DNA from: an uncultured Prevotellaceae bacterium
Lineage (GTDB): Bacteria; Bacteroidota; Bacteroidia; Bacteroidales; Bacteroidaceae
Direction of reading: 5' to 3'
Assembly: GCA_946185485.1 (NCBI GenBank)
Contig: CAMHJQ010000005.1
Location: forward strand, 62,001 to 126,000
Length of the DNA: 64,000 nt
The notes under the pieces are model-generated. The model worked only from the letters and a program-made list of their open reading frames with translations. It was not told the origin of the DNA and searched no databases. Of this stretch, positions 11,055-19,728 are shown piece by piece. Position 1 is the first letter of the stretch; each line of letters starts with the position of its first letter. The translations under genes were made by a program, and so were the position numbers.

Positions 11055-11068
11055 CAACAACGACAATT

Positions 11069-11359
11069 ATGGCAGAACTCGAAGGAATTTTGAAACAGAT
11101 TTTCACCGACGGCTATACATCTAAGGTGGTTGGCAACTGGAAAGCCTATTTAGGTTTCCGTGGTGAAGAGGCAATATCCATACAGGTGTGGGGTAATCAT
11201 TCAATTGACTTTGGTATTAAGGTATTCCCGAACCTTCCATCAGCGCCTGTCGATACCATCAATGAAATTCACAACCTGATTGTGAATAGTGGTCTGGTTG
11301 TTTCCTATAGCAATTATATCTCTCTTAACGAGCGAATACATTATACTCTTAAACAATAA
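11069..11359 (+). CDS. Hypothetical protein, first gene of accessory operon
   Basis: 96 residues; family not recognised. No signal peptide or membrane segment is visible, and the central segment EEAISIQVWGNHSIDFGIKV looks like a beta-rich cytosolic fold. The ATG lies 15 bases after leader repeat copy 1. The next gene starts 8 bases after the stop, so it belongs to an operon of eight small genes. Similar placement behind the other leader copies suggests a common control regime. Confidence 0.7.
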   Translation: MAELEGILKQIFTDGYTSKVVGNWKAYLGFRGEEAISIQVWGNHSIDFGIKVFPNLPSAPVDTINEIHNLIVNSGLVVSYSNYISLNERIHYTLKQ

Positions 11360-11367
11360 TAATAATT

Positions 11368-11742
11368 ATGATGAAAATTGGAACCCATTATCTCAATGTC
11401 AGTGTTTATCGCAGTTCTTTGGGTGACTGCACTGGTGGCGGTATATCATCCCGCGTTACCTTCCCTACACTGTTCTTTAACTGCACAAGGGACATGGCTT
11501 TGAAGTATTGCCAGGACAACGGCATCAATCCTGATGATCAACTCTTCCTCGTGGAGCGTAAACTGTGGGGTGAAGACCATTTCTTTGCCGAGCCTCTGGT
11601 GAAACCAGAAGATGCAAGCAAGTGCAATCAGATGTTTGGAGGTAACTATGTGATGACCTCTGATAGCCGATTCCCTCACCAGAACGGACTCGTTACGGCT
11701 TATCCCATCCCCGTACATGACAGATTTGAACATTGCAACTAA
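11368..11742 (+). CDS. Hypothetical protein
   Basis: 124 residues; not recognised. Cytosolic in appearance, with four cysteines that do not form a clear zinc motif. The C-terminal part has the segment AYPIPVHDRFE. Second gene of the operon. Its stop is followed by an intercistronic hairpin at 11752-11772 (GGGAGG/CCTCCC). Confidence 0.7.
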   Translation: MMKIGTHYLNVSVYRSSLGDCTGGGISSRVTFPTLFFNCTRDMALKYCQDNGINPDDQLFLVERKLWGEDHFFAEPLVKPEDASKCNQMFGGNYVMTSDSRFPHQNGLVTAYPIPVHDRFEHCN

Positions 11743-11751
11743 ACAGGTCAC

Positions 11752-11772
11752 GGGAGGCTTAAACCACCTCCC
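11752..11772 (+). other. Intercistronic GGGAGG/CCTCCC hairpin
   Basis: A perfect 6-bp stem with a 9-base loop between two operon genes, with no following U tract. Similar stems follow genes at 12472-12492 and 39324-39344, in each case about 18-25 bases before the next ATG and followed by an A-rich initiation region. It may affect processing or translation of the operon mRNA (inference). Confidence 0.5.
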
Positions 11773-11790
11773 ACAAACTCAAACAACAAT

Positions 11791-12006
11791 ATGGCAAAGT
11801 GTACTTTAAAGGCGAACTGCTCTAAAAAGGATTTCTTAGACCGCACCGTCCTTAGTGAGGAATGTAAGGAAAAGAAGGGCTACACCTACGGTTTCTATCA
11901 TACCAAAGCCCTTGCCAGTGAGGATGCTGGTAGTCTTCAGAAAGACGGAGTAAATACAGAAATCATCAAGGGATGGAATGTAAGTGGATTCACAACAATT
12001 AAATAA
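11791..12006 (+). CDS. Small hypothetical protein
   Basis: 71 residues, lysine-rich at the start, not recognised. It starts 19 bases after the intercistronic hairpin. The next gene begins 8 bases after its stop. No membrane segment is visible. Confidence 0.6.
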   Translation: MAKCTLKANCSKKDFLDRTVLSEECKEKKGYTYGFYHTKALASEDAGSLQKDGVNTEIIKGWNVSGFTTIK

Positions 12007-12014
12007 ATACATCT

Positions 12015-12464
12015 ATGACAGTTAAGGAATATATACAGAAAGGCCATAAGTGGATTGATATGAAGGGTGTGCCTTTGTCCGATAATGGAGGCTCTATCCA
12101 CTTTATCCATAACAAATTCTTTGAGGGCAAGGAATTGGACTTTCAGAACAGTTTAATCAAACACATGAAGAAACTTTGTCCTGAAGTTGTCGGAGAGATT
12201 AGGGTATATGGCGGTAATGCTCCCGACGCAAATATGGTGGACTGGATTTATACTCAGTGTTCCGAAATCGTAAGAACTTCTGAAGCTGTGCGTCACTATC
12301 TGGAAAACGACGGTATAACGATTGAAAAAAACAATAATCTGGTTATTCAAGGATGCGCACCGTCTAAGGCTTATGTCAATAAGGTTGCACGCATCTTTAG
12401 TTTGAAACGCCAGTGTAACGAACAGGGTGATTTTTCCCTATCGGGATTTGACAGTAGTAATTAA
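12015..12464 (+). CDS. Hypothetical protein
   Basis: 149 residues; not recognised. A mixed alpha/beta cytosolic protein with no motif I can name. The stop is followed by the second intercistronic hairpin (12472-12492). Its place in the small-gene operon is the only functional clue. Confidence 0.65.
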   Translation: MTVKEYIQKGHKWIDMKGVPLSDNGGSIHFIHNKFFEGKELDFQNSLIKHMKKLCPEVVGEIRVYGGNAPDANMVDWIYTQCSEIVRTSEAVRHYLENDGITIEKNNNLVIQGCAPSKAYVNKVARIFSLKRQCNEQGDFSLSGFDSSN

Positions 12465-12471
12465 AAGTAAC

Positions 12472-12492
12472 GGAGGGTCTAATCAGCCCTCC
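12472..12492 (+). other. Intercistronic GGAGGG/CCCTCC hairpin
   Basis: A perfect 6-bp stem with a 9-base loop. It is followed by an ACTAAAAC-type A-rich stretch and an ATG, the same arrangement as at 11752 and 39324. Confidence 0.5.
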
Positions 12493-12508
12493 ACTAAAAC
12501 CATCAATT

Positions 12509-12862
12509 ATGATACAGGAAGAAAAAGATATGTTGAACTTAAAAAAGCAATTTAATATGGCACAAACAAATCAGGCTCCCATCATCAAGGGTGTAAAATG
12601 GAACAAGACAGGCAGCCCGCAGCCCTTCAAGCGTGGCAGACGTGCTGACTCACACGATGTTTCCTTCCCTATATCTGGGGCTACGTCCATTCCTTGCATC
12701 TTCGACGACCAGTATGACAGCCGTATGGAGGCTTTGAAATCGGAAATGGACTCTCTCATAGAATATATCGGGCATGATATTGAAGAAAAGGGTAAGAAAG
12801 AGGCCGTTGCAAGGCTCAAAAAAGAGCGTCTGAACCTCGCACAACTTGATTTGTTTGCCTAA
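12509..12862 (+). CDS. Hypothetical protein, basic N-terminus
   Basis: 117 residues; not recognised. The N-terminal half is basic (FKRGRRAD near residues 38-45) and the C-terminal half is a charged helix that could be a coiled coil. The first ATG fits the recurring hairpin plus A-rich spacer; an internal ATG at 12557 is an alternative start. The next gene's ATG is 1 base after the stop, which suggests translational coupling. Confidence 0.65.
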   Translation: MIQEEKDMLNLKKQFNMAQTNQAPIIKGVKWNKTGSPQPFKRGRRADSHDVSFPISGATSIPCIFDDQYDSRMEALKSEMDSLIEYIGHDIEEKGKKEAVARLKKERLNLAQLDLFA

Positions 12863-12863
12863 T

Positions 12864-13136
12864 ATGGTTATCATCAACTCATATAAACTCTACGAGGTGC
12901 CAGGCACTTGTGGAACTTGCCCGTTCCTCATTACAGGTAATTCCAGTGCGCCAGTACCGAAGAACGCATCAGATAAGGGACTGTGCTTGCAATGGGACGA
13001 AACACATCACACATGGGCGCACATCCCAAGACGGTGTGAGAAACTTTTCAAACAGGCTTTCCGACTGTATAATGACAGCGGAATCGACCTGACAATCGTA
13101 GCAAAAAAAAATAATTATAACTCCAAACAAATATGA
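12864..13136 (+). CDS. Small cysteine-containing protein, possible zinc binder
   Basis: 90 residues from the ATG at 12864, chosen over an upstream ATG at 12846 because the latter lies inside the previous gene. The N-terminal part has CGTCPF, then GLCLQW and RRC, a spacing compatible with a small zinc knuckle. The protein is otherwise unrecognised. It overlaps the next start by 4 bases (ATGA). Confidence 0.6.
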   Translation: MVIINSYKLYEVPGTCGTCPFLITGNSSAPVPKNASDKGLCLQWDETHHTWAHIPRRCEKLFKQAFRLYNDSGIDLTIVAKKNNYNSKQI

Positions 13137-13447
13137 AGACAATCATCTGCAAATTCATGTCAAATGGTGAAAACATCACCACCACCGCCATCGTCAACGA
13201 TGACCTCTCCACACTCAGTAAGTCAAAGAAAAACGAGGCAACGGACATCATCGACGACTTTATAGCCGAGGATGAAGTCTGGATCCTCTACTTTGAGAAA
13301 AGTGACCGTCTGGGTTACGAGGTGCAAATGAAGGTTGACAAGGACGGAAACAAAACCTTCAAAGGGCATAAGGCTATCACGTGGGAGGGTAGCGAAGGCG
13401 ATACTTTCATCACCGACTCTCAATCAGTAAAGATCATCGTTAAATAA
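13133..13447 (+). CDS. Hypothetical protein
   Basis: 104 residues; not recognised. Acidic in the middle (IIDDFIAEDE), probably cytosolic. Coupled to the previous gene through an ATGA overlap. Confidence 0.65.
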   Translation: MKTIICKFMSNGENITTTAIVNDDLSTLSKSKKNEATDIIDDFIAEDEVWILYFEKSDRLGYEVQMKVDKDGNKTFKGHKAITWEGSEGDTFITDSQSVKIIVK

Positions 13448-13466
13448 TTCATTTCAGCACGCATCA

Positions 13467-13739
13467 ATGAATACAAATAGCACTGTTAATAACATAACTC
13501 CGCATCCCGTCATGGAAATTGGCGAACTCTGCGGACTCTATGCAAAGACAAAGTGGATGCACTCGTTCAAGGCTTTCAACATCAAGGGACATTTCAGCAT
13601 CATCCCCTCGATGGTGGAGAATAGTATGGAAACCAAACAACTCCTGCAGACGATTGCAAACCGAAAGCAGAACTGGCAGTGGCAGTTTCAACTTCGCAAG
13701 GGTGAAAAGGTTCTCTTCGAGACGGAACTGGCCGCATAG
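13467..13739 (+). CDS. Hypothetical protein
   Basis: 90 residues; not recognised, no clear motif. Last sizeable gene of the operon, 19 bases after the previous stop. The 259 bases that follow hold no gene I can support. Confidence 0.6.
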   Translation: MNTNSTVNNITPHPVMEIGELCGLYAKTKWMHSFKAFNIKGHFSIIPSMVENSMETKQLLQTIANRKQNWQWQFQLRKGEKVLFETELAA

Positions 13740-13998
13740 CCAGCCGTCCCGAAAGCTCTACAATTTCTCCAAAGCTCCAACAGGTTTGCCCCAATTCTCC
13801 CCAATAATCCAACAAATTTTCATACGAATAATCACTCTGCAATCACATAAAATGATGGATTATCAGACGTTTACACCCTAACTTCTAACAGTTAGTCACT
13901 CTTAACGAGCAAAACGCTCTCCACCGCCATTACACCAACTCTGGCTCTCACTTCAAGGTTCACCGCAACCTACATTCAGAACTCATAACAAGCAAACA

Positions 13999-14121
13999 AT
14001 GAACAAATCATCACAGCATTACACCACCATCATGACAGATGCTATCCTCTTATTGATGATGGCTCTGTCACTGGGTGTAGCGATGATGGTAGCGATTATG
14101 CTGCCTGAGACGCTTATCTGA
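13999..14121 (+). CDS. 40-residue membrane peptide
   Basis: A short ORF with one hydrophobic segment (AILLLMMALSLGVAMMVAI, residues 15-33). It ends inside the last 8 bases of the convergent tra operon gene. A real product is plausible because the element has many tiny membrane proteins, but there is no support beyond composition. Confidence 0.4.
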   Translation: MNKSSQHYTTIMTDAILLLMMALSLGVAMMVAIMLPETLI

Positions 14122-16255
14122 TTCCACGGGAAACCGTTTCCTCTTCCTGTTCGGCTCTGGTGCGTTCGTACTCGTTGGAAACGGCTGCACGTTGTTCGTC
14201 GTACTTCCGTAGTACGGCGTTACAAAGCGTGTTAAGGGGTATCTTTCCGTCTTCGTAGGCAGCGGCGGTTGCGTCATCAATGGTGATAACACTCGGTACA
14301 CCATCGATGGACGCTATGAGCGTGTTGCCTTTCATGACTGGCTGGCCGCTCACACGAGCGTCCAGCAGTTCATCGTCGTAGGTTCTGGAAACCCTCGATG
14401 TGCGTGAAGTTGGGATGCCTTCTTTCGCCATGTATTCATGCCCGGCTTTGTTCAGGAGGTTGGCACCGCCCAAGCCGATAAGAAGCATCTTCAGTAGCGG
14501 GTTCTTAATGAAGAAGCCCGCAACGATGGCTGCAATGGGGAACATGTTGTCTTTTAGGTGTAGGCTTTGTGTCTGCCCCGTAAACATGCCAAGAAGCATG
14601 TCAGGGAGCATGGAGAAGATATAGCCCATATTATTGCCTATATCGCCTAACCCTTTCAAGCCAAGTTGATCCATCATGCTTCCCCAACCGCCCATATTCT
14701 CTTTGGTGGGTTGCACCGTCCGACCGCCTTGGGATGTCGGGACGGTTTGCATCTGCCCGGCTCCCGCTGGTTGCATGGCAGCCGCTACATGTGGCTGTTG
14801 GCTTCGCTCCTGCTGTTGGCGGTAAGTCTCGGCTTGGCGGGCTTGTTCCGCTTCGAGGGCTGCTTGCTCTTGCTCTGCCTTCTCGGTTATCTTGTTGACG
14901 GCTGCAAGTTGCTTGTCGTAATAGGCGCGTCCTAAGTCAAAGCCTTTCTGGGCGACTTCCTGTAGGGACATCATCTGCGTGCCTACCATCTTACTGCCTA
15001 TGCCCTTGCGTTTCATTTCCATGGCAAGGGCAGCATAATAGGCAGCATTTGTCATGAGGTACGCTTCGCTCTTCTGGGCCATCCAGCCCGGAGCAGGTTT
15101 GGAGTCGCTGGTCTTGATGCCGGCATTCTTGAAGGTGCCGCGCAAAATGCTCATGGCATTCTCGCTGTCGCCGCCGAATGCCTTGACAAGGGCATTCTTC
15201 TCACTCTCGACAATGGCACTGTCGGTAGTCTTGGCAAGCACCTTCTTATTAAGCGCACTGTTCAGGATGTTCACACCCTGACTGCGCTTGTTCACGCCGG
15301 AGGTCTCTGTACTGCGTAGTTCGCCCAAGGCTCGCTCATCCCCGAAGATTTCCTTGCTGAAATCCTTGGTATAGTTCGGGTTGGCAGTCCAGGTCTTGTC
15401 TATCTTGTTATAGATATAGCCGCGAAGGGCAAGGTCGGCTGCTGGAGTGCCTGCAGATACGGCTACGCCCACTCCTGCACGCACACCGCTCATCATGCCT
15501 TTGGTGGCTTCAATCTGCACCAGACGCTTTGCGCTGCCTGTGGCGACTGCTTTGATGGCCTTGCCACTGAAGCCAAGACCGGGCGTAGCCATGTCGCCTA
15601 TAAAGCCGACACCGCGAGCCGCCCAGCGGGCCTTATCTGAAAATAAGGCTTCTTTCTCCTGTTCCAGTAGGATGTCGGTACCAGACTGAGTGCCTTTCGG
15701 TACGCCTGCCTGACTGATGAAACCGATAAAGGTTTCTTTGATGCCCGTGGTAAAGACATACTCCAGTGTGGACTTCGGCGCACCAAGGCGGGCAAGCCGC
15801 TTGATGATTTTGTCATTCAGACGCGAGGCAAAATATTCTGATGCCAAATCGCCCGTAGAACATTTCTTCGAAAGTTCATCATAACGGGCTTGGCCTAATC
15901 GCGAAATGGCGCAGTATTTCCAGTTCTCTTTCAGCAGTACGAGGTCTTCTGCCGTGTTTTTGTCACCATAGAATTTCTTGTTGACATCAAGCACAAGATC
16001 CTCCGTATGCTTCGTGTTCCACTTGCCGGAGGCCTTGACCTCATACATGGCCTGTTGCATGGCAATACGAGGGTCTGCCATGAAAGGACTTGATTTTTTC
16101 TCGTAAGCCTGTGCCAGTTCCGCTGACTGGTTATCGCGTAACTCCTGATAGCCCTTATCGACAAGTTTCTGTAGGTTCCTGTCGAAATACTGGTCTATCA
16201 TGAACTCCACTTCCGCGAAGTTCTGGAGGTTCCGAATATTCTCCTTATCGTTCAT
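14114..16255 (-). CDS. Large hypothetical protein at the end of the tra operon
   Basis: 713 residues; not recognised. The first half is charged and helical. Around residue 460-500 there is a Q/E/A-rich coiled-coil-like stretch, followed by a glycine-rich linker and one or two hydrophobic segments near 570-605 (FPIAAIVAGFFIKNPLLKML). Last gene of the conjugation operon, 1 base after the previous gene. A structural or mating-related role is inferred from position only. Confidence 0.75.
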   Translation of the reverse strand: MNDKENIRNLQNFAEVEFMIDQYFDRNLQKLVDKGYQELRDNQSAELAQAYEKKSSPFMADPRIAMQQAMYEVKASGKWNTKHTEDLVLDVNKKFYGDKNTAEDLVLLKENWKYCAISRLGQARYDELSKKCSTGDLASEYFASRLNDKIIKRLARLGAPKSTLEYVFTTGIKETFIGFISQAGVPKGTQSGTDILLEQEKEALFSDKARWAARGVGFIGDMATPGLGFSGKAIKAVATGSAKRLVQIEATKGMMSGVRAGVGVAVSAGTPAADLALRGYIYNKIDKTWTANPNYTKDFSKEIFGDERALGELRSTETSGVNKRSQGVNILNSALNKKVLAKTTDSAIVESEKNALVKAFGGDSENAMSILRGTFKNAGIKTSDSKPAPGWMAQKSEAYLMTNAAYYAALAMEMKRKGIGSKMVGTQMMSLQEVAQKGFDLGRAYYDKQLAAVNKITEKAEQEQAALEAEQARQAETYRQQQERSQQPHVAAAMQPAGAGQMQTVPTSQGGRTVQPTKENMGGWGSMMDQLGLKGLGDIGNNMGYIFSMLPDMLLGMFTGQTQSLHLKDNMFPIAAIVAGFFIKNPLLKMLLIGLGGANLLNKAGHEYMAKEGIPTSRTSRVSRTYDDELLDARVSGQPVMKGNTLIASIDGVPSVITIDDATAAAYEDGKIPLNTLCNAVLRKYDEQRAAVSNEYERTRAEQEEETVSRGIR

Positions 16256-16256
16256 A

Positions 16257-16520
16257 TTAGTAACCTATTAACTGTTGGCGGGTCTCATTCATAGACTTGT
16301 GATAGGCACTCATCTGCTTGGGGAAGAGACGAGTGAGCCAGTCATCCAAGGTAATCTGCTTGTTGATGAAGGCGATGGCCATCTCACGGGTGATCTCAAC
16401 GCCCGGCTCGCTCTTATGGCGACCGTTGAACCAGGCTTTCGTCCAACTCATCGTACCTTCGTTGTTGAAATACACCGAGGCTTCGCGCTTCACGTCGAAA
16501 CTCTGGACTTGGATCCGCAT
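16257..16520 (-). CDS. Hypothetical protein in the tra operon
   Basis: 87 residues; not recognised. A soluble, mixed-charge protein with no motif I can name. Lies between the peptidase-like gene (17-base gap) and the 713-residue gene (1-base gap). Confidence 0.65.
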   Translation of the reverse strand: MRIQVQSFDVKREASVYFNNEGTMSWTKAWFNGRHKSEPGVEITREMAIAFINKQITLDDWLTRLFPKQMSAYHKSMNETRQQLIGY

Positions 16521-16537
16521 ATCTTTAAGCGGGTCGG

Positions 16538-17386
16538 CTAATAGCCCGTCCCGAGAAACCTGCCCTGAAAGTTTTTTTTTTGCTCGTCACCCCATGAGGG
16601 CAGGTAGGCATTCTTGCGGACTGCCAAGTAGCCAAGGAACTCGCTGATAAGCAAATTCTGGACTTTCGAGGCAAGGGGAGCCGCACGGCTTGACAGCCCC
16701 AAGGGGTTGCCTGCATACGGCATTTCCTCATAGAAATAGTTGCGCGATGCTGACTGTTGGAAAATGGTACGTAGTTGCTGCTCCATACGCTCAGAAGGCG
16801 AATAACTGCCCTTTGTGATGTCAAAGATGAAATCGGGCAGATAGCGGAGCATCAAACCAACGACATCATCCATGTCGTTGTCATAGTCCGTATGCACGTC
16901 AATACCGTTGTTCACTACTTGCGGACGAGTCCGCATACCCATTGCAGTCAGTTGCACGATGTTGCCGTATATCATCGAGAGGAAATCGCCGGGGTCAATC
17001 TCCCTGCCCTCGAACTTTACGCCAAGGTGGAGGAAGTCGCCGCTCACTGCGACCTGTTGCCCGGCACCTATCGACATGCCATAGCGGGCAAGGACATTGC
17101 CAACGTGTCCGTACTTCACTTCCCACTGCCCGTAACGCATGATAACATAGTCACCATGCACGGCATCGTTGCCAACACCGCTGATAACGCCAGAAGCAAC
17201 GGCATACAGGGGTTTGTTCGTCACGGCGAAGTCCATTCCTGAATGATGGAAAGTATCTCCCGTGAAGGGATGCGTCTGCTCACCATAGCCTAAAGTAACG
17301 GGAATTTCCTTTCCCTCTTCGGCCTCGAAGGGCATCATGAAGCCACTCTGTGACTCCAGAAGCATATCTTTTGAAAAATTGTTCAT
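16538..17386 (-). CDS. M23 (LytM-like) peptidase-family protein, active site altered
   Basis: 282 residues from the ATG at 17386, which follows the previous stop by 1 base; a longer upstream reading overlaps that gene. The M23 landmarks are HHSGMDF (HxxxD zinc ligands), KYGHVGN (second conserved His) and FLHLGVKF in the place of the usual HLHFE. The first His of the HxH pair is therefore Phe, and in LytM-type enzymes that His is catalytic, so activity is doubtful. Peptidases of this family remodel peptidoglycan, which suits a secretion operon. A run of ten A residues near the 3' end (sense strand) is a possible slippage site. Confidence 0.75.
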   Translation of the reverse strand: MNNFSKDMLLESQSGFMMPFEAEEGKEIPVTLGYGEQTHPFTGDTFHHSGMDFAVTNKPLYAVASGVISGVGNDAVHGDYVIMRYGQWEVKYGHVGNVLARYGMSIGAGQQVAVSGDFLHLGVKFEGREIDPGDFLSMIYGNIVQLTAMGMRTRPQVVNNGIDVHTDYDNDMDDVVGLMLRYLPDFIFDITKGSYSPSERMEQQLRTIFQQSASRNYFYEEMPYAGNPLGLSSRAAPLASKVQNLLISEFLGYLAVRKNAYLPSWGDEQKKNFQGRFLGTGY

Positions 17387-17387
17387 A

Positions 17388-18347
17388 TTATCTTGTTCTA
17401 CCTGGACGGTTAATGACTTGCTCCTCATCGTAGGGCTGTACTGCAGCCACCATCGGAGCATACTGAAGACCATACTGCTGACCCTGCTGTTGCACGGTCT
17501 GCTGCTGAGAGGGGAACATGCTCTTGTAGCCGTTGAAGCCAAGCAACAGGCCACCGAGTTTTGCCAACTTGCCGAACGGGCCGAACGTCAGGAACGTGCC
17601 GACGATGGCTTGCGCAAGATTGTTGTACGTCACATGCCCACCTGTAAGGCCGGAGAAATATTCGGGGAGGTTCAAGCCATTCGTAGCTGCACCCCAACGG
17701 CTCAGAAAACCGCCTTGGTTCACCTGTGCCTGCGGATTGTTCACGGCCTGATAGTAGGCAGGATCATAGCCCTGCTGCGCAGGGTAGGGCATGGGCTGTT
17801 GGCCCGGACGGGAGAAGAAGCCGGAAAGACGGTCGCTGATGCCATGATAGGCTTGGCCCATCTCATCGGTGGCATGTTGGTAACTGCCATCTCCAAGGAA
17901 GGCATCAACACCGAACTCTGCCAGTCCTTTGTCGGCATTATGCTTGCCAACGAATGTTTCCCACTGCTTGTTGAGATAGCCCTGACCCTCTTCGGGGGTG
18001 TCAAGGAGCATCCCTGCAGTGGTGGAGAGCAAGCCATGACCGTTAACGCCTTTCTCGTAGGCTAAGAATCCTACGCCGCCAATCAGGCCATAGCGTTTCA
18101 GTTTGGCTAACTTCTCAGTCTCTGAGAGTACCTGCCCTGCGCTAAGGTCTTTGGTCTGCTTGACAGTCTGAGAGGCTTGCTCCAGCAGCTTCGCCGCACC
18201 TGCGGCATCGCCCTTGGCAGCAAGTTTGCCTGCCTCTTCGGCAATGGCGGTCGTAGAACGAGCAAGTGCCTCTGTTGCGTCTGAGACGGCAACACGCGAG
18301 GCTTTGGCAGCCTTACCGGCGGTAGTGAAATAACTTAACCAACTCAT
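17388..18347 (-). CDS. Hypothetical protein in the tra operon, Q/G-rich
   Basis: 319 residues; not recognised. The N-terminal 75 residues are an alanine-rich helix, possibly a coiled coil. A Q/P/Y-rich middle follows, then a hydrophobic stretch near residues 240-270. Similar in style to the 713-residue protein two genes on. Coupled to the peptidase-like gene by a 1-base gap. Confidence 0.7.
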   Translation of the reverse strand: MSWLSYFTTAGKAAKASRVAVSDATEALARSTTAIAEEAGKLAAKGDAAGAAKLLEQASQTVKQTKDLSAGQVLSETEKLAKLKRYGLIGGVGFLAYEKGVNGHGLLSTTAGMLLDTPEEGQGYLNKQWETFVGKHNADKGLAEFGVDAFLGDGSYQHATDEMGQAYHGISDRLSGFFSRPGQQPMPYPAQQGYDPAYYQAVNNPQAQVNQGGFLSRWGAATNGLNLPEYFSGLTGGHVTYNNLAQAIVGTFLTFGPFGKLAKLGGLLLGFNGYKSMFPSQQQTVQQQGQQYGLQYAPMVAAVQPYDEEQVINRPGRTR

Positions 18348-18365
18348 ATCTTATCCTTTCTTTTA

Positions 18366-19070
18366 TTAGTTACTTCTATAGGGATTGTATTCCACAACCA
18401 GACGCGCACGGTAGCAGTTGGTCTTGGCTGCCTTATGTTGGCTGCCGTCGGCCATTGAGACAAGCCAGGCTTGATTCTGGCTATTCTCTTTGACCTCGGT
18501 ACTGCTCCAGTACCAGCATCCCGCTGCATCCTCCGTAGTACCGACGGGCGTACCGCCGCGCATCAGGATGATGGGGTTCACCGTGGGCAGCGACTTGTAA
18601 AGCAGTTCCAGTTCCATCACGCTTGGCACATAGTCGCTCTGGGCAAACCAGTGGGAACGGAAGGCCAACAGGCCCAACGGTGATTTATAGTAGTTCTCAG
18701 CATTGTCGATATGTAAGGAGTCAACCAGCACTTTGCGCTGGATGTTTGTCGTTTGAAGGGCAACGGTATTGATATACCCGTCGCACGAATCCAACTTACA
18801 ACTTGTCTTTTGATCAAACGAAAGCGTATCGGCAAAAGCGATATAGTCCGCTTCGTCAAGCATCACGGCAAGCACAGGGTGTTTGTCTGTCTGCTCGGCA
18901 AAGACTACGGCAACAGCCGTCTCTTTGCTGCTGTCAAAGACGCTGTTTCTCACAATCCTGCCGTCACTGCAAAGGATGTCCCCCACATGGATATCCAAGT
19001 CGATAGGATCGTGACTGTCACAGGAAGCAAACAGTGGCAGCATGAGAAAGACAAGAAGTATAGTCTTCAT
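18366..19070 (-). CDS. Lipoprotein with DUF1566-like C-terminus
   Basis: 234 residues from the ATG at 19070. That start gives a clean lipoprotein signal (MKTILLVFLMLPLFASC), better than the ATG at 19112. The C-terminal part (WYWSSTE, then QAWLVSMADG and a final RA) resembles the DUF1566/Lcl C-terminal fold seen in secreted and surface proteins. Outer-membrane anchoring is expected. Its place after traO suggests an outer-membrane or surface part of the transfer system. Confidence 0.7.
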   Translation of the reverse strand: MKTILLVFLMLPLFASCDSHDPIDLDIHVGDILCSDGRIVRNSVFDSSKETAVAVVFAEQTDKHPVLAVMLDEADYIAFADTLSFDQKTSCKLDSCDGYINTVALQTTNIQRKVLVDSLHIDNAENYYKSPLGLLAFRSHWFAQSDYVPSVMELELLYKSLPTVNPIILMRGGTPVGTTEDAAGCWYWSSTEVKENSQNQAWLVSMADGSQHKAAKTNCYRARLVVEYNPYRSN

Positions 19071-19160
19071 GCTTTTCTTCAGCAATCGCTTTGAATATAT
19101 TGTCATTTCCATAACGGTAAATCTTTTTTTGTGGTTTAACTTTCTTTGTGTCTCTCGACC

Positions 19161-19715
19161 TTATAGCGGAGCCTTTAGGCCAAGGCATACGCCTGTCCTG
19201 AAAAGGTCTTCGCCACGCAGCACAAGTTCTGTCTTCACTTGCCAGAAGATTTGCCAGCCGCCTTTGAGGGCATAGTTGTGCTGATAGCCTACTGTACCGC
19301 CACCGATGATGTCATGGGTGTTAGAACCGCACATCACGCCAAGTCGTAAGTTGCCATGATGATTCCTGCCACGTACCACGCAAGGTTTGTAGGCTATGCC
19401 GACGAACCACGACTGATAGTTGTTCCAGAAACTCTCTTTCGTGATATGTCCGGCTACAGGGTCTTCATCATACTTGATGTAGCCACTGACGAAATATTCC
19501 CAGGCACTGTGGTACTTGGTCTCATGCTCGTAGGCTATCGTGAGGTCGAAGCCACGCTCATAGAGAGCGCCGACACCCACCTGTAGGTGGTTCTGATTGC
19601 TGCCACGGCCTTGCGCATGGCAACCATTGACGGCCAGAAACGTAAGAACGAGGGCCAACAGTCCTATGATATAGACTCTTGGGTCGCCGCCATTGATATG
19701 TAACTGAGTATTCAT
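19161..19715 (-). CDS. traO: Conjugative transfer protein TraO-like
   Basis: 184 residues. A hydrophobic N-terminal segment (about 14-32) is followed by a beta-strand-rich region with outer-membrane-style alternation (VGVGALYERGFDLTIAY, WFVGIAYKP, LRLGVMCG). Length, composition and position after traN match TraO of Bacteroides conjugative transposons, a periplasmic or outer-membrane part of the channel. The match is by pattern and synteny, not alignment. Confidence 0.7.
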   Translation of the reverse strand: MNTQLHINGGDPRVYIIGLLALVLTFLAVNGCHAQGRGSNQNHLQVGVGALYERGFDLTIAYEHETKYHSAWEYFVSGYIKYDEDPVAGHITKESFWNNYQSWFVGIAYKPCVVRGRNHHGNLRLGVMCGSNTHDIIGGGTVGYQHNYALKGGWQIFWQVKTELVLRGEDLFRTGVCLGLKAPL

Positions 19716-19728
19716 AGTGAAAACGGTT

